Assembly: GCA_016778465.1 (NCBI GenBank)
Contig: JADHPM010000007.1
Span: 1 to 64,000, forward strand
Source: Methylophilaceae bacterium
Lineage (GTDB): Bacteria > Pseudomonadota > Gammaproteobacteria > Burkholderiales > Methylophilaceae
Reading direction: 5' to 3'
Length of the DNA stretch: 64,000 bases
Shown here: piece after piece, positions 54,129-63,319 of the stretch
How the letters are laid out: every line of letters begins with the position of its first letter
Position numbering within the stretch: position 1 is the stretch's first letter
Program-made: the position numbers and the translations under genes
The notes under the pieces: model-generated
What the model was told of the DNA's origin: nothing
The model's input: the letters and a program-made list of their open reading frames with translations, nothing else
The model's database searches: none

Positions 54129-54257
54129 TTATTTTTTTTTATTTTGACATCGTTTTGAGCAATACTTCACTTGCTCCCAACAATTTTTCCATTTCTTACG
54201 CCACTCAAAGGGTCTATTGCAGACTATACATATTTTCTTTGGTTTAATTATTTTCAT
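54129..54257 (-). CDS. DUF2256-type zinc-binding small protein (start reassigned)
   Basis: [42 protein letters not shown]; CxxC...CxxxC pattern; upstream of the cry-DASH gene, as is common for this family. Confidence 0.85.
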   Translation of the reverse strand: MKIIKPKKICIVCNRPFEWRKKWKNCWEQVKYCSKRCQNKKK

Positions 54258-54335
54258 TTCATGTAAATGATAACTTGATATAGGAATACTTTTATCATTA
54301 GGTAAAAGATTGTATTTAAGCCTATAATTATCCAT

Positions 54336-54734
54336 ATGAAAAAAAATATTTTATTTTTGATTATTTTTTTATCATCTTGTGCATCATCTTCTACACAAGA
54401 AACCGTTTACCCCGCTCCTCATAACGATTACCAAGGTGTTATCGTGAAAGAACACTTTGGCAAAGAAGATCCTTATGATTTCATGATTCGAACCTGTAAA
54501 ATCTACGGGGGGCTTGATGAATCAAGTGTAGCTTCTTTAGGAGAAGATACTTTTTTTCAAGATATCACTCAATTTAGATGTAATTATCATGGCCGACTTC
54601 AAGAAGAATTAAATATCGATGGTAAATCCTCTCAACGATTAAGTGGTGCAGCAGCTAAAATTAAATGTGAGAATCTAAATTTTGAAGTTGGTACCATAGA
54701 ATTTAGAAAATGTATGGAAGAATTAACACAATAA
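54336..54734 (+). CDS. Lipoprotein of unknown function
   Basis: [19 protein letters not shown] lipobox; 132 aa. Confidence 0.75.
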   Translation: MKKNILFLIIFLSSCASSSTQETVYPAPHNDYQGVIVKEHFGKEDPYDFMIRTCKIYGGLDESSVASLGEDTFFQDITQFRCNYHGRLQEELNIDGKSSQRLSGAAAKIKCENLNFEVGTIEFRKCMEELTQ

Positions 54735-54737
54735 ATT

Positions 54738-55097
54738 ATGAATAAGCTAATTAAAACACTCTTCGTTATTGGTTTGCTAACTCAGCTTCAATCGTTAGTG
54801 GCGGAACCCAAAAGTCTTTCATTAAAATGTACAGGAAAAAGTGAATTTGAAATTGTAGGTTCGCCAGGAGTCAAAGAAGAAATCAAGACCATCAACTATG
54901 AAATAGTTAATGGCGAGCTAAAAGACCTTAATAATATTGTATGTGAATTTAAGAACAATTTGATTACTTGTGAATCAAGCTTTTTAAACTTTAGAAAATT
55001 AGTGATTAATCAAGATGCAAAAACGGTTAAAGACTTTATTGCCGGGAATAAAGGCTTTGGCCAATATACCGAGAGTTTTGAAGGAAAATGTGATTAA
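54738..55097 (+). CDS. Small secreted protein of unknown function
   Basis: Signal peptide 'LFVIGLLTQLQSLVA'; 119 aa. Confidence 0.7.
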   Translation: MNKLIKTLFVIGLLTQLQSLVAEPKSLSLKCTGKSEFEIVGSPGVKEEIKTINYEIVNGELKDLNNIVCEFKNNLITCESSFLNFRKLVINQDAKTVKDFIAGNKGFGQYTESFEGKCD

Positions 55098-55353
55098 AGT
55101 TAAAAAGATTCAAAATCATCTGTACAAGGTAAGTGTTTCAAAAGATGGGCATACCATCCATCACGTAAGTCTCTATCCGACCGATTATGAAAACTTTAGT
55201 CAAGGACGTGTGGAGAAAATCGAATTAATTGAAGCATCATTTCGCTTTTTACTTGATAGAGAGTCAAATCAGTCTATTCTCAAAGAATTCAATTTAAATG
55301 TGATTCAAAAATACTTTCCTGAATACCCAAACACAATTAATTCTTATTTTTAA
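55090..55353 (+). CDS. Small conserved protein of unknown function (GTG start)
   Basis: VIKVKKIQNHLYKVSVSKDGHTIHHVSLYPTDYENFS...; listed ORF start at 55015 lies inside the previous gene. Confidence 0.6.
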   Translation: MIKVKKIQNHLYKVSVSKDGHTIHHVSLYPTDYENFSQGRVEKIELIEASFRFLLDRESNQSILKEFNLNVIQKYFPEYPNTINSYF

Positions 55354-55416
55354 TTTAAAGAAACTCATTCTCTCCCATATTGTCCTTAAAAAATTAAACA
55401 ATTCAGGAATATAGCG

Positions 55417-55857
55417 ATGATCTTAAGATTTTTGTTGCTTTTGCTTTTAACCATTAATGTTTACGCCGAGACAACGAAGCCTCAGGACGGAGTCTATCAA
55501 GAAAAATTTAACAACGGAAAGCTCAAATATGAAATCTCATTTTTGAATGGTCAAAAACATGGCAAGGAAATTTTTTGGTATGAAAATGGAAATAAAAAAA
55601 TGCAAAGTCATTTTGTCAAAGGCGTCGAGGAGGGATTATGGAATCAATGGTATGAAAATGGGCAAAAAAAATTAGAAGTAAACTATTTAAAAGGCAAAGA
55701 AAATGGTTTATGGCAACAATGGTATGATGACGGCAAGCTAAAATCTAAAGTAAATTTTGTCAATGGCATAAAAGATGGTATCGAAACCTATTGGAATCGT
55801 GATGGTAGTATTAAATATCAAGACACCTATATTAATGGACAAATTAAAAAACCTTAA
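55417..55857 (+). CDS. Secreted YwqK/MORN_2-type repeat protein
   Basis: Signal peptide plus about 5 repeats 'NGxxKxExxFxxGxxxGxxxxWYENGxK'. Confidence 0.85.
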   Translation: MILRFLLLLLLTINVYAETTKPQDGVYQEKFNNGKLKYEISFLNGQKHGKEIFWYENGNKKMQSHFVKGVEEGLWNQWYENGQKKLEVNYLKGKENGLWQQWYDDGKLKSKVNFVNGIKDGIETYWNRDGSIKYQDTYINGQIKKP

Positions 55858-55859
55858 CA

Positions 55860-56165
55860 ATGGCTAATTACAATGTCAGTGGATTAATGACGCTCTCTGA
55901 GCTTGCCAAAAATAATAATAAACCATGGTGGGTCTATATTGTTGAGTGTGCAGATAATACGCTTTACACAGGAATTACCAATGATATTGATAAAAGAATT
56001 TCGGTGCATAATGCCGGTAAAGGTGCAAAATATACGCAATCTCGTCTGCCTGTCAAACTAGTTTATCAAGAATCTTGTAAAGATAGAGTTCATGCTGGTC
56101 AGCGTGAATACCAAATTAAGCAATTAAATCGTTCTGATAAAGAAAAACTATTTATTCTTAAATAG
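55860..56165 (+). CDS. GIY-YIG nuclease family protein (YhbQ-like)
   Basis: '[49 protein letters not shown]'. Confidence 0.92.
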   Translation: MANYNVSGLMTLSELAKNNNKPWWVYIVECADNTLYTGITNDIDKRISVHNAGKGAKYTQSRLPVKLVYQESCKDRVHAGQREYQIKQLNRSDKEKLFILK

Positions 56166-56196
56166 ACATTTTAAGAAATTCACTTAACATACATTT

Positions 56197-58023
56197 ATGT
56201 ACCATTGGTTTGAAAAGCTCATAAATCCCTTTCCTGTTGGTGTTTTTAAAACACCAACAAATTCTCTATCTAAATTCATATGGCAGTGTACTGAAGGGCT
56301 CAGAGGTTATATTTTTTTAATGGCCTTTTTCACCACAGTCATTGCAAGTTTTGAAGCTATTCTTTATACGGTCCTTGGCAAAATGATAGACCTTATGAAT
56401 GAAGAGGGACCCAAAGATTTTCTCACCAATCACCGTTACGGGTTATATATATTAGGCCTGATATTGATAGGAAGTACTTTATTTGTTGCCGCACAAACTA
56501 TATTTAAACACCAATCATTAGCGGGGGTTTTTCCAATGAGAATGCGATGGAATTTTCATCGATTATTATTAAATCAAAGTATTGATTTTTACAATAATGA
56601 ATTTTCCGGTCGTATTGCGACAAAAGTTATGCAAACTGCATTAGCTGTCAGAGATATGTGGTTCATTCTTGCTGATATATTAATTTATGTTGTTGTCTAT
56701 ATTTCAACCATGATTATTCTAGTTGGTAGCTTAAATCCATATCTATTTTTGCCATTTTTAATTTGGTTATCGCTTTACCTTATTGTCCTTTTTTATTTTG
56801 TGCCTAGGCTTGCCAAGCTATCAAAAAATCAAGCTGACGCACGATCCTTAATGACCGGAAGGATTACAGATGCCTATACCAATATTAGCGTAGTCAAACT
56901 TTTTTCACACTCAGGGAGAGAATCCGAGTATGCAAAACATTCGATGAAAGAATTTTTGAATACTGTCCATGCGCAGATGCGACAAGTTTCAACCATTCAA
57001 GTCATTAATCATTTTTTAAGTATGTTTTTAATTGTTAGTACAGCAGGTACGTGTATCTGGTTATGGTCAAACGAGGTTATTCTTATAGGAACATTAGCCA
57101 CAGCATGTGCCATGGCCTTGAGACTGAATGGAATATCCCATTGGGTCATGTGGGAAATGACATCACTCTATGAACAAATAGGAACTGCACAAGATGGTTT
57201 GAATATGTTATCGAGACAGCAGGAAATTGAAGACGCTGAAGAGTCAAAAATTGTTAAATTTTCTAAAACCGATATTTCTATTAATAATATTTCATTCAGC
57301 TACAAAAAGCATAGCGCCCTATTCGATAAATTTAATCTAAAAATAAAACAAGGGGAAAAAGTTGGCTTGGTGGGACGATCAGGCGCAGGTAAAACAACAC
57401 TCATAAATCTTTTGCTTCGATTTTATGAATTAAATGATGGGGAAATTTTAATAAATGATCATGACATCAAAACCATTACCCAAAACAGCTTACGAGAAAA
57501 TATCGCCATGGTTACCCAAGACACCTCATTACTGCATAGAAGTGTTAAAGAAAATATTTCTTATGGGAACCCATATGCTTCAGAAAAAAGCATTATTACT
57601 GCTGCAAAAAAAGCTCAGGCCCATGACTTTATTCTTCAACTTAAAGATCAATATGGTAATAAAGGTTATGACACCCTAGTAGGGGAGAGGGGCATCAAGC
57701 TATCAGGTGGACAAAGGCAAAGAATTTCAATTGCTCGAGTAATTCTTAAAAATGCACCTATACTAATTTTAGATGAGGCAACGAGTGCACTAGATTCAGA
57801 AATCGAATCAGTAATTCAAAATAGTTTAACCAATCTCATGCAAGGCAAAACAGTGATTGCAATTGCTCACAGGCTCTCAACAATTGCTGCAATGGATCGA
57901 CTAGTTGTAATTAACGATGGGAAAATAGTTGAGGAGGGGAGTCATAACAGTCTCATTAAGAAAAAAGGACTCTATTTTCAACTTTGGCAACATCAAAGCG
58001 GTGGGTTTATTGCAAATGAGTAG
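56197..58023 (+). CDS. ABC exporter, fused permease/ATPase
   Basis: 'VGLVGRSGAGKTTLINLLLRF', 'KLSGGQRQRISIARVILKNAPILILDEATSALDSE'. Confidence 0.95.
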   Translation: MYHWFEKLINPFPVGVFKTPTNSLSKFIWQCTEGLRGYIFLMAFFTTVIASFEAILYTVLGKMIDLMNEEGPKDFLTNHRYGLYILGLILIGSTLFVAAQTIFKHQSLAGVFPMRMRWNFHRLLLNQSIDFYNNEFSGRIATKVMQTALAVRDMWFILADILIYVVVYISTMIILVGSLNPYLFLPFLIWLSLYLIVLFYFVPRLAKLSKNQADARSLMTGRITDAYTNISVVKLFSHSGRESEYAKHSMKEFLNTVHAQMRQVSTIQVINHFLSMFLIVSTAGTCIWLWSNEVILIGTLATACAMALRLNGISHWVMWEMTSLYEQIGTAQDGLNMLSRQQEIEDAEESKIVKFSKTDISINNISFSYKKHSALFDKFNLKIKQGEKVGLVGRSGAGKTTLINLLLRFYELNDGEILINDHDIKTITQNSLRENIAMVTQDTSLLHRSVKENISYGNPYASEKSIITAAKKAQAHDFILQLKDQYGNKGYDTLVGERGIKLSGGQRQRISIARVILKNAPILILDEATSALDSEIESVIQNSLTNLMQGKTVIAIAHRLSTIAAMDRLVVINDGKIVEEGSHNSLIKKKGLYFQLWQHQSGGFIANE

Positions 58024-58025
58024 AT

Positions 58026-58499
58026 TTATTGAGATAAAAAATTATTTGACTCTCGACAGTCATATATTCCAAATTTTACAGTATCAGTTTGATCTTGATC
58101 ACCATAAAAATCAATCATCATTTTTTTTTGAATAAGGTTAAAGGCATGTGCCTCATAGGGCGATTTACAAACTATATCAATATCTGACGAATGACATTGC
58201 TTCCAAGTAAAATCATTCATCGTCTGCTTTAGTCCAAAATAATAATTATTAATTTTTAAAATTTTTTGATCTGAAACTTTAACGGTTTTATCTTTTGAGC
58301 CAAAGACCAACATTTCCAGAGCGCGAAACATTTCAACAACACTTTTCTCGTCCTCTGAGAGACTGTCCGCACTTTCTAATGAATTGTCTGCCAGGGGTTC
58401 CATAATCTTACCGTCACAAGTCAAATATTTTTTTTCAGGAAAGAAATAACCTATAGCTATTAAAACAATAATAATTATGACACCATAAAGATACTTCAT
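58026..58499 (-). CDS. Hypothetical anchored/secreted protein
   Basis: N-terminal TM 'YLYGVIIIIVLIAIGYFF'; 4-bp overlap with the upstream gene. Confidence 0.65.
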   Translation of the reverse strand: MKYLYGVIIIIVLIAIGYFFPEKKYLTCDGKIMEPLADNSLESADSLSEDEKSVVEMFRALEMLVFGSKDKTVKVSDQKILKINNYYFGLKQTMNDFTWKQCHSSDIDIVCKSPYEAHAFNLIQKKMMIDFYGDQDQTDTVKFGIYDCRESNNFLSQ

Positions 58500-58984
58500 T
58501 TATCCGACACGGCGAGATCTGTGATTGAATAAAAACCTGTTGGCCTTTCTTTTTCAGTTTTCCAAGTTTTTTTCTTAATAATACAACATCGATCACGATT
58601 TATATCTGATGCACCAAACTTTAACTTTGCGTTGGGAATAATTCGATAGATATGTCTCTCTATACCATCAATCGTCTCTGGAGCGTCATCCTGTGCACAA
58701 AAAATTAAAATATTTTGTTGTCTTGTATCTTGCCTCATAACCACTAAATCTGTTCTGCCTAAATCTTTCAAATGTTTTTTAATTTTTTCCATTTCTTCAT
58801 TAGATAGAGGCTCTAATTTTAACAAGCTTACTCTTTTTACTACAGATATGGCGTTTGCATTAATTTTATCTTTGCTCAGTAACTGAGGAATAAATCGAAC
58901 AACCCAAACCTCTTTTTCTTTTGAGGTTTTGAGATTTGTAACAATATCTTCAACTGGATATTTAGTAAGAATTGGTGGTCGCAT
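58496..58984 (-). CDS. Hypothetical protein
   Basis: 162 aa; coupled to both neighbours. Confidence 0.65.
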   Translation of the reverse strand: MRPPILTKYPVEDIVTNLKTSKEKEVWVVRFIPQLLSKDKINANAISVVKRVSLLKLEPLSNEEMEKIKKHLKDLGRTDLVVMRQDTRQQNILIFCAQDDAPETIDGIERHIYRIIPNAKLKFGASDINRDRCCIIKKKTWKTEKERPTGFYSITDLAVSDK

Positions 58985-58985
58985 T

Positions 58986-59270
58986 TTAATTCACTATCTT
59001 TCCAAAAATAAAACCTACAAAAAATGTTACTGCCAAAATAATCCCACCAGAAAAAATAAAACTTGGCATCATTTTAGCAAATCTACGATCTTCATTATAG
59101 ACTGATTTTAATTGAGCCGTTTGATATAAATAAAAGCCAACTAAATAACTGGGTAACATTATGATTAACCATAAAATATTCAACCCATGAAAACCAATCA
59201 ACAAAACTAGAGCTAGGCTTGAAATGACAAGAATGCTCCCCAAAACAGACCAGAAAGAAATTTTTTTCAT
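58986..59270 (-). CDS. Hypothetical membrane protein
   Basis: 94 aa, about 3 TM segments. Confidence 0.65.
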   Translation of the reverse strand: MKKISFWSVLGSILVISSLALVLLIGFHGLNILWLIIMLPSYLVGFYLYQTAQLKSVYNEDRRFAKMMPSFIFSGGIILAVTFFVGFIFGKIVN

Positions 59271-59344
59271 TGTAATTTATTTGACTGTGAAGTGAATACC
59301 CATACAATGGAAATTGTATAGTATATTTATTTTAAATATTAGAT

Positions 59345-59605
59345 ATGAGCCGTTTTGATACAATTATTCTTAGTTCCACCCTTATCTCAAGTATCACTAT
59401 ATTTCTAATTTATTGTGGCCTTAAAGTTTATAATTTTTTTAAATATGGTCAGTGGGTTAAAGGGATAACCACCTGTCAGGTTTTTGAAATTGCCTGTTTT
59501 GAAAATACAAAATTTGCATTTATTGGCAATCTAGAGGCACTTATTTTCGTCCCTCTTATTTTTTTAGTATATTTTCTAATTCATTTATCTTTAATAAGGA
59601 AATGA
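59345..59605 (+). CDS. Small membrane protein
   Basis: 86 aa, two TM segments. Confidence 0.55.
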   Translation: MSRFDTIILSSTLISSITIFLIYCGLKVYNFFKYGQWVKGITTCQVFEIACFENTKFAFIGNLEALIFVPLIFLVYFLIHLSLIRK

Positions 59606-59706
59606 TAAATTTTTTTAGCTACACTTTACTTGATCTTTATATCCTGATTTTCCTTATTGTCGTTCTCGTCATCATTATCTATTTTGCTTATAAAAATACT
59701 AGGTAA
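59602..59706 (+). CDS. Candidate single-TM microprotein (34 aa)
   Basis: ATGA overlap with previous ORF; MINFFSYTLLDLYILIFLIVVLVIIIYFAYKNTR. Confidence 0.4.
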   Translation: MINFFSYTLLDLYILIFLIVVLVIIIYFAYKNTR

Positions 59707-59733
59707 TAATGATATTTATATTATGATAGGCAA

Positions 59734-60081
59734 ATGTTGATAATTATTAAACTCATTGTCACCTCAGCAATCATTGTGCTTATTTCAGAAATTGCAAAAC
59801 ACTATGATCGCCTTGCTGCTTTGATTGCCTCGTTACCCCTAGTAACGCTCATTACTTTATTTTGGCTTTATTATGAGGATCAATCTGATGAAAAATTAGC
59901 AAGTCACGCTTATTACACGTTTTGGTATGTCTTACCGACATTACCAATGTTTCTATTCTTTCCTTGGGGGATTAAAGTTTTTGGGTTCTGGATTACCTTT
60001 ATTCTTTCAATATTCTTAACAGTTATTTTATTTGTAATTTATGCCATGCTTTTAAAAAAGTTTGGTATTGATTTACTTTAA
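59734..60081 (+). CDS. DUF3147-like membrane protein
   Basis: 'IIKLIVTSAIIVLISEIAKHYDRLAALIASLPLVTL', 4 TM. Confidence 0.7.
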   Translation: MLIIIKLIVTSAIIVLISEIAKHYDRLAALIASLPLVTLITLFWLYYEDQSDEKLASHAYYTFWYVLPTLPMFLFFPWGIKVFGFWITFILSIFLTVILFVIYAMLLKKFGIDLL

Positions 60082-60117
60082 CTTTGAATTTTTATTTAAA
60101 TTAATAATCAACAACTC

Positions 60118-60456
60118 ATGCCTTATTTAATAAAAATTATTATTGCCGTAGCAATTATTGTCGCTGCAAGTGAGTTAAGTAAAAAAAGCGTTACTTTGGC
60201 AGCTATTTTGTTGGCGATGCCAATTGTTTTATTTGCCTCATTTACAATTATTTGGGAAGAAAGTCATGATGCGCAAAAAATTGCAACATTAACTCATGAG
60301 ACTGTTTTATTTATTTTACCTGTCATTCCCTTTTTATTTTTACTAAGTTGGTTACTCAAACACAATATTAACTATTACCTTTCATTATCAATATCATGTA
60401 TTGGTATCGCTATTGCTACATTAATTGTTCAAAAGTTTGTTCTTAATAATTTCTAA
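60118..60456 (+). CDS. DUF3147-like membrane protein, paralog of previous
   Basis: 'LIKIIIAVAIIVAASELSKKSVTLAAILLAMPIVLF' aligns with the upstream gene. Confidence 0.7.
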   Translation: MPYLIKIIIAVAIIVAASELSKKSVTLAAILLAMPIVLFASFTIIWEESHDAQKIATLTHETVLFILPVIPFLFLLSWLLKHNINYYLSLSISCIGIAIATLIVQKFVLNNF

Positions 60457-61318
60457 ACGCTCTTATAATTTTATTCAAGCTCATATGCGCAATTGTTAAG
60501 CTCGCAAGTATTGGAAAAACAACAAGTAAATTATTTGTAAGATCAAAGGTATTTTCCTTTGCGAAAAAAATAAATAATACTATGACTGGAATGGTGAAAG
60601 CTGTTAGCCATAATATATCTTTCTTGAAGTTAAAATTAATACCTATTAATGCTCGAATTCCATGTAAACCACAAAAATAAATTGCGAACCAAGTAATGGG
60701 ATGAACAAATATTGCTAAGAGAATTAAAGTCACTAGTTCAAATAATGCCAATATTATCTCAAATTTATTTTGATAAAATAATATTGCAGAAGCTATAAAA
60801 AGAATAATAGAAAAAACTATCAAAGCTCTTACAATATTTATGAGAACCATTGAAAATTCATAATTCGTCAATAAATAAAAAATATTAAGCACTTCATTGG
60901 GCTGGAAAATCAGTGGAAGAAGCGTCACAGATATTCCCCAACAATATTTTGAAAAAGTATTTATTTGATTAGTAAAAAATAAGTCTGATTTGGCAAAATG
61001 AGCACAGGACATAATAATTAATAAAATAAGTCCTGCCATGGGAACGACAAACCAAATTACCAAGCCAATAAGAACCAATAATAGATAGATAGAAGAAATT
61101 TTAACCCTCATCAAAGTTTTACTTGAAGCTTGCCATATTAATTTTCCGTCCATCGCCCCATGACTCACTCCAATTGAAGCAATTAAGAGAACAGAAAAAT
61201 AAACAAAAGAATTATTTATAGTTAAATTAACAAATCCTTGATTGGCCATGAATGTGTACAAAATGAATAGCTCACCAAATAAAATAAAAGCTATTTGATG
61301 TTTAGTGACATTATTCAT
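60443..61318 (-). CDS. blh: Brp/Blh-family (beta-carotene 15,15'-dioxygenase-like) protein, divergent
   Basis: 'GVSHGAMDGKL', 'CAHFAKSD', 'YFCGLHGIRA', 'TIAHMSL' correspond to Blh motifs; downstream of crtY. Confidence 0.85.
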   Translation of the reverse strand: MNNVTKHQIAFILFGELFILYTFMANQGFVNLTINNSFVYFSVLLIASIGVSHGAMDGKLIWQASSKTLMRVKISSIYLLLVLIGLVIWFVVPMAGLILLIIMSCAHFAKSDLFFTNQINTFSKYCWGISVTLLPLIFQPNEVLNIFYLLTNYEFSMVLINIVRALIVFSIILFIASAILFYQNKFEIILALFELVTLILLAIFVHPITWFAIYFCGLHGIRALIGINFNFKKDILWLTAFTIPVIVLFIFFAKENTFDLTNNLLVVFPILASLTIAHMSLNKIIRAFRNY

Positions 61319-62441
61319 AACGATTCAATAAACCTTTGATCATGATTTTTTTTGGCAATGCCCAAACTATCCTGATGATATCAAACCAAGAAGGAACATC
61401 TGACATGAAACGAATAATTGAAAAAATATTAGCTTTTTTAAATAGTGACATAAAAAGTAATGGTCCAATCTGTGGTTGGTAATAACATACTTTTAAAAAA
61501 ATACTATCAAGCCAATCTAGAATTTTAGGTGATCGATAAAAATAATTTTGTTTGTTCGAATTTTTAATTTTCATAAATCGAAGGCTATTAATCCAATTAG
61601 CCATTCTTTGCATAGAATATCCTGTTGAAGGCCTCATCATTCCGGCACCTATTCCTAGCCTGAGGATTTTATCACTTTTAGTATTATTGAGAATTGCCAT
61701 TGGCAATACTGCTTTTTCTGTTCTGACTTCCTTGAAGTTTTTGTATCTCTTTAAATACAATTTATGTTGATTATTTATCAACTTAAAATCTACATGTTTA
61801 GTAAAGAAAGTGGTTTCGACAAGTGCTCTTTTTTTTGAAAAGGGTAGAACATAGGTGAAAATAATTTCATCTTTATTTTTTTGGAAATCCATTAGGGTTA
61901 CAGTAGTCTCATCAAATGAATTATTTGGTAACATAATCTCACTTCCGATAAATGCTTGGCTTAAAGATTCTTTATATTTGTATGATTGACTATCCTTTGG
62001 TGGTCTACTATCAAAAAGATACAAAGAGTAAAATTCGTCTTCCTTATCAGTTTTGATGGTAAATACATCGTCATGTTGTATTTGTTTAACAGTGATATTG
62101 CTTTTATAGGTAATGTTTTTACAACTTGAAAGCAATTTTTTAAGAGTCTTATTGCCATCAAATGCCACATATTGATATGGCTGTAAATCTTTTAAAATAA
62201 AATTCGTATTATCTACTAATTGAATTTTGTGCCATTTTTTTTTTGGTTTTAAATTAAATGTTTGAGCAATATCCACTATGCTAGGTCCTGCCCATGCACA
62301 AAAAGTTTGGTCATCTCGTATAGATTTGTTTTTTTCCAGCACAAGAATTTTTTCTTTAGGGTTTTTTTGAGTGTACTGACTTAAAAACATTAAGGATGAT
62401 AATCCGCCACCAATAAAAATAATGTCATAAACATTCTTCAT
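61311..62441 (-). CDS. crtY: Lycopene beta-cyclase
   Basis: 'IIFIGGGLSSLMFL', 'MMRPSTGYSMQRM', 'IIRFMSDVPS'. Confidence 0.92.
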   Translation of the reverse strand: MKNVYDIIFIGGGLSSLMFLSQYTQKNPKEKILVLEKNKSIRDDQTFCAWAGPSIVDIAQTFNLKPKKKWHKIQLVDNTNFILKDLQPYQYVAFDGNKTLKKLLSSCKNITYKSNITVKQIQHDDVFTIKTDKEDEFYSLYLFDSRPPKDSQSYKYKESLSQAFIGSEIMLPNNSFDETTVTLMDFQKNKDEIIFTYVLPFSKKRALVETTFFTKHVDFKLINNQHKLYLKRYKNFKEVRTEKAVLPMAILNNTKSDKILRLGIGAGMMRPSTGYSMQRMANWINSLRFMKIKNSNKQNYFYRSPKILDWLDSIFLKVCYYQPQIGPLLFMSLFKKANIFSIIRFMSDVPSWFDIIRIVWALPKKIMIKGLLNRYE

Positions 62442-63319
62442 GCCAGGTTTGCTTCTGGTAATTTTTGTATTGCTTTATGCAATAAATAATTATGCTTTGG
62501 AACAGTAATATTTCTTTTTTTATTCCTCATTAATATTCTTATAGTTTTAGCAAATTTTTCAAATTTTGTTAAAAATACCCTACCTTCATCATACGAAATA
62601 TCATTATTTTTAATCTTTAAACCAATTTCTCGATATAAGTTAGCAGCAATCAAAATAGTTCTTTTTGTTTTTTTTGGTAAAAAATTAATTCCAATACTAG
62701 CACTACTATAATAATGATCAGCCAAATCGATTAGTTTGTTACGAGCAGCATTGATGATTTTTTTATGTTTGGCAGAAGCATCTATAAGTTCTGATGGCCG
62801 TATTTTACCTATCATGGTTTGGGGAATATAAAGCCGTCCATTGGCTGCATCTTCATAAACATCTCGCGCAATATTCGTTAATTGCATTGCAATACCCAAG
62901 TCAATTGCATAAAACCTTAACTCTTTTCTTTTTAATTCCATCACATCACATAACATTAAGCCAACAACACCTGCAACACGGTAACAGTAAATGATGAGTT
63001 CATTTAGACTTTTGGGCTGTCTGGGATTGATGTCAAATGACTGACCTTGAAAAAACTGTATTATTAAATATTCTTTTGGCTGTAATTTAGGTGGCAGGGT
63101 TTTAAAGGGATTAAAAACTTTGTGATGCTGATTTGTATTCCAATGATGAATAATATTTTTGAGTTCTTTTTTATCTTTTTTTTCGTCAACTATATCATCG
63201 ATATTTCTACAAAATTCATAGACTGCATAATAACGGTTTGCTATTTCTTTCTCTAAAAATTGAGATGCCCAAAAAAAAGTTTTACCATGCCGTCTCATTG
63301 ATGCTGCATGTGAGCTCAT
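62438..63319 (-). CDS. crtB: Phytoene synthase
   Basis: 'RYYAVYEFCRNIDDIVDE', 'AMQLTNIARDVYEDAANGRLYIP'. Confidence 0.95.
   Translation of the reverse strand: MSSHAASMRRHGKTFFWASQFLEKEIANRYYAVYEFCRNIDDIVDEKKDKKELKNIIHHWNTNQHHKVFNPFKTLPPKLQPKEYLIIQFFQGQSFDINPRQPKSLNELIIYCYRVAGVVGLMLCDVMELKRKELRFYAIDLGIAMQLTNIARDVYEDAANGRLYIPQTMIGKIRPSELIDASAKHKKIINAARNKLIDLADHYYSSASIGINFLPKKTKRTILIAANLYREIGLKIKNNDISYDEGRVFLTKFEKFAKTIRILMRNKKRNITVPKHNYLLHKAIQKLPEANLA

Noticed and set aside
54129-54335. Longer DUF2256 ORF beginning at 54335
   Set aside because: N-terminal extension does not look like the family and would leave no promoter space next to the divergent gene.
55015-55353. Full-length 112-aa reading from the ATG at 55015
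   Set aside because: First 25 residues overlap the previous gene out of frame; a GTG at 55090 fits better.
59095-59307. 70-aa minus-strand ORF
   Set aside because: Overlaps the 58986-59270 membrane protein in another frame with poorer composition.
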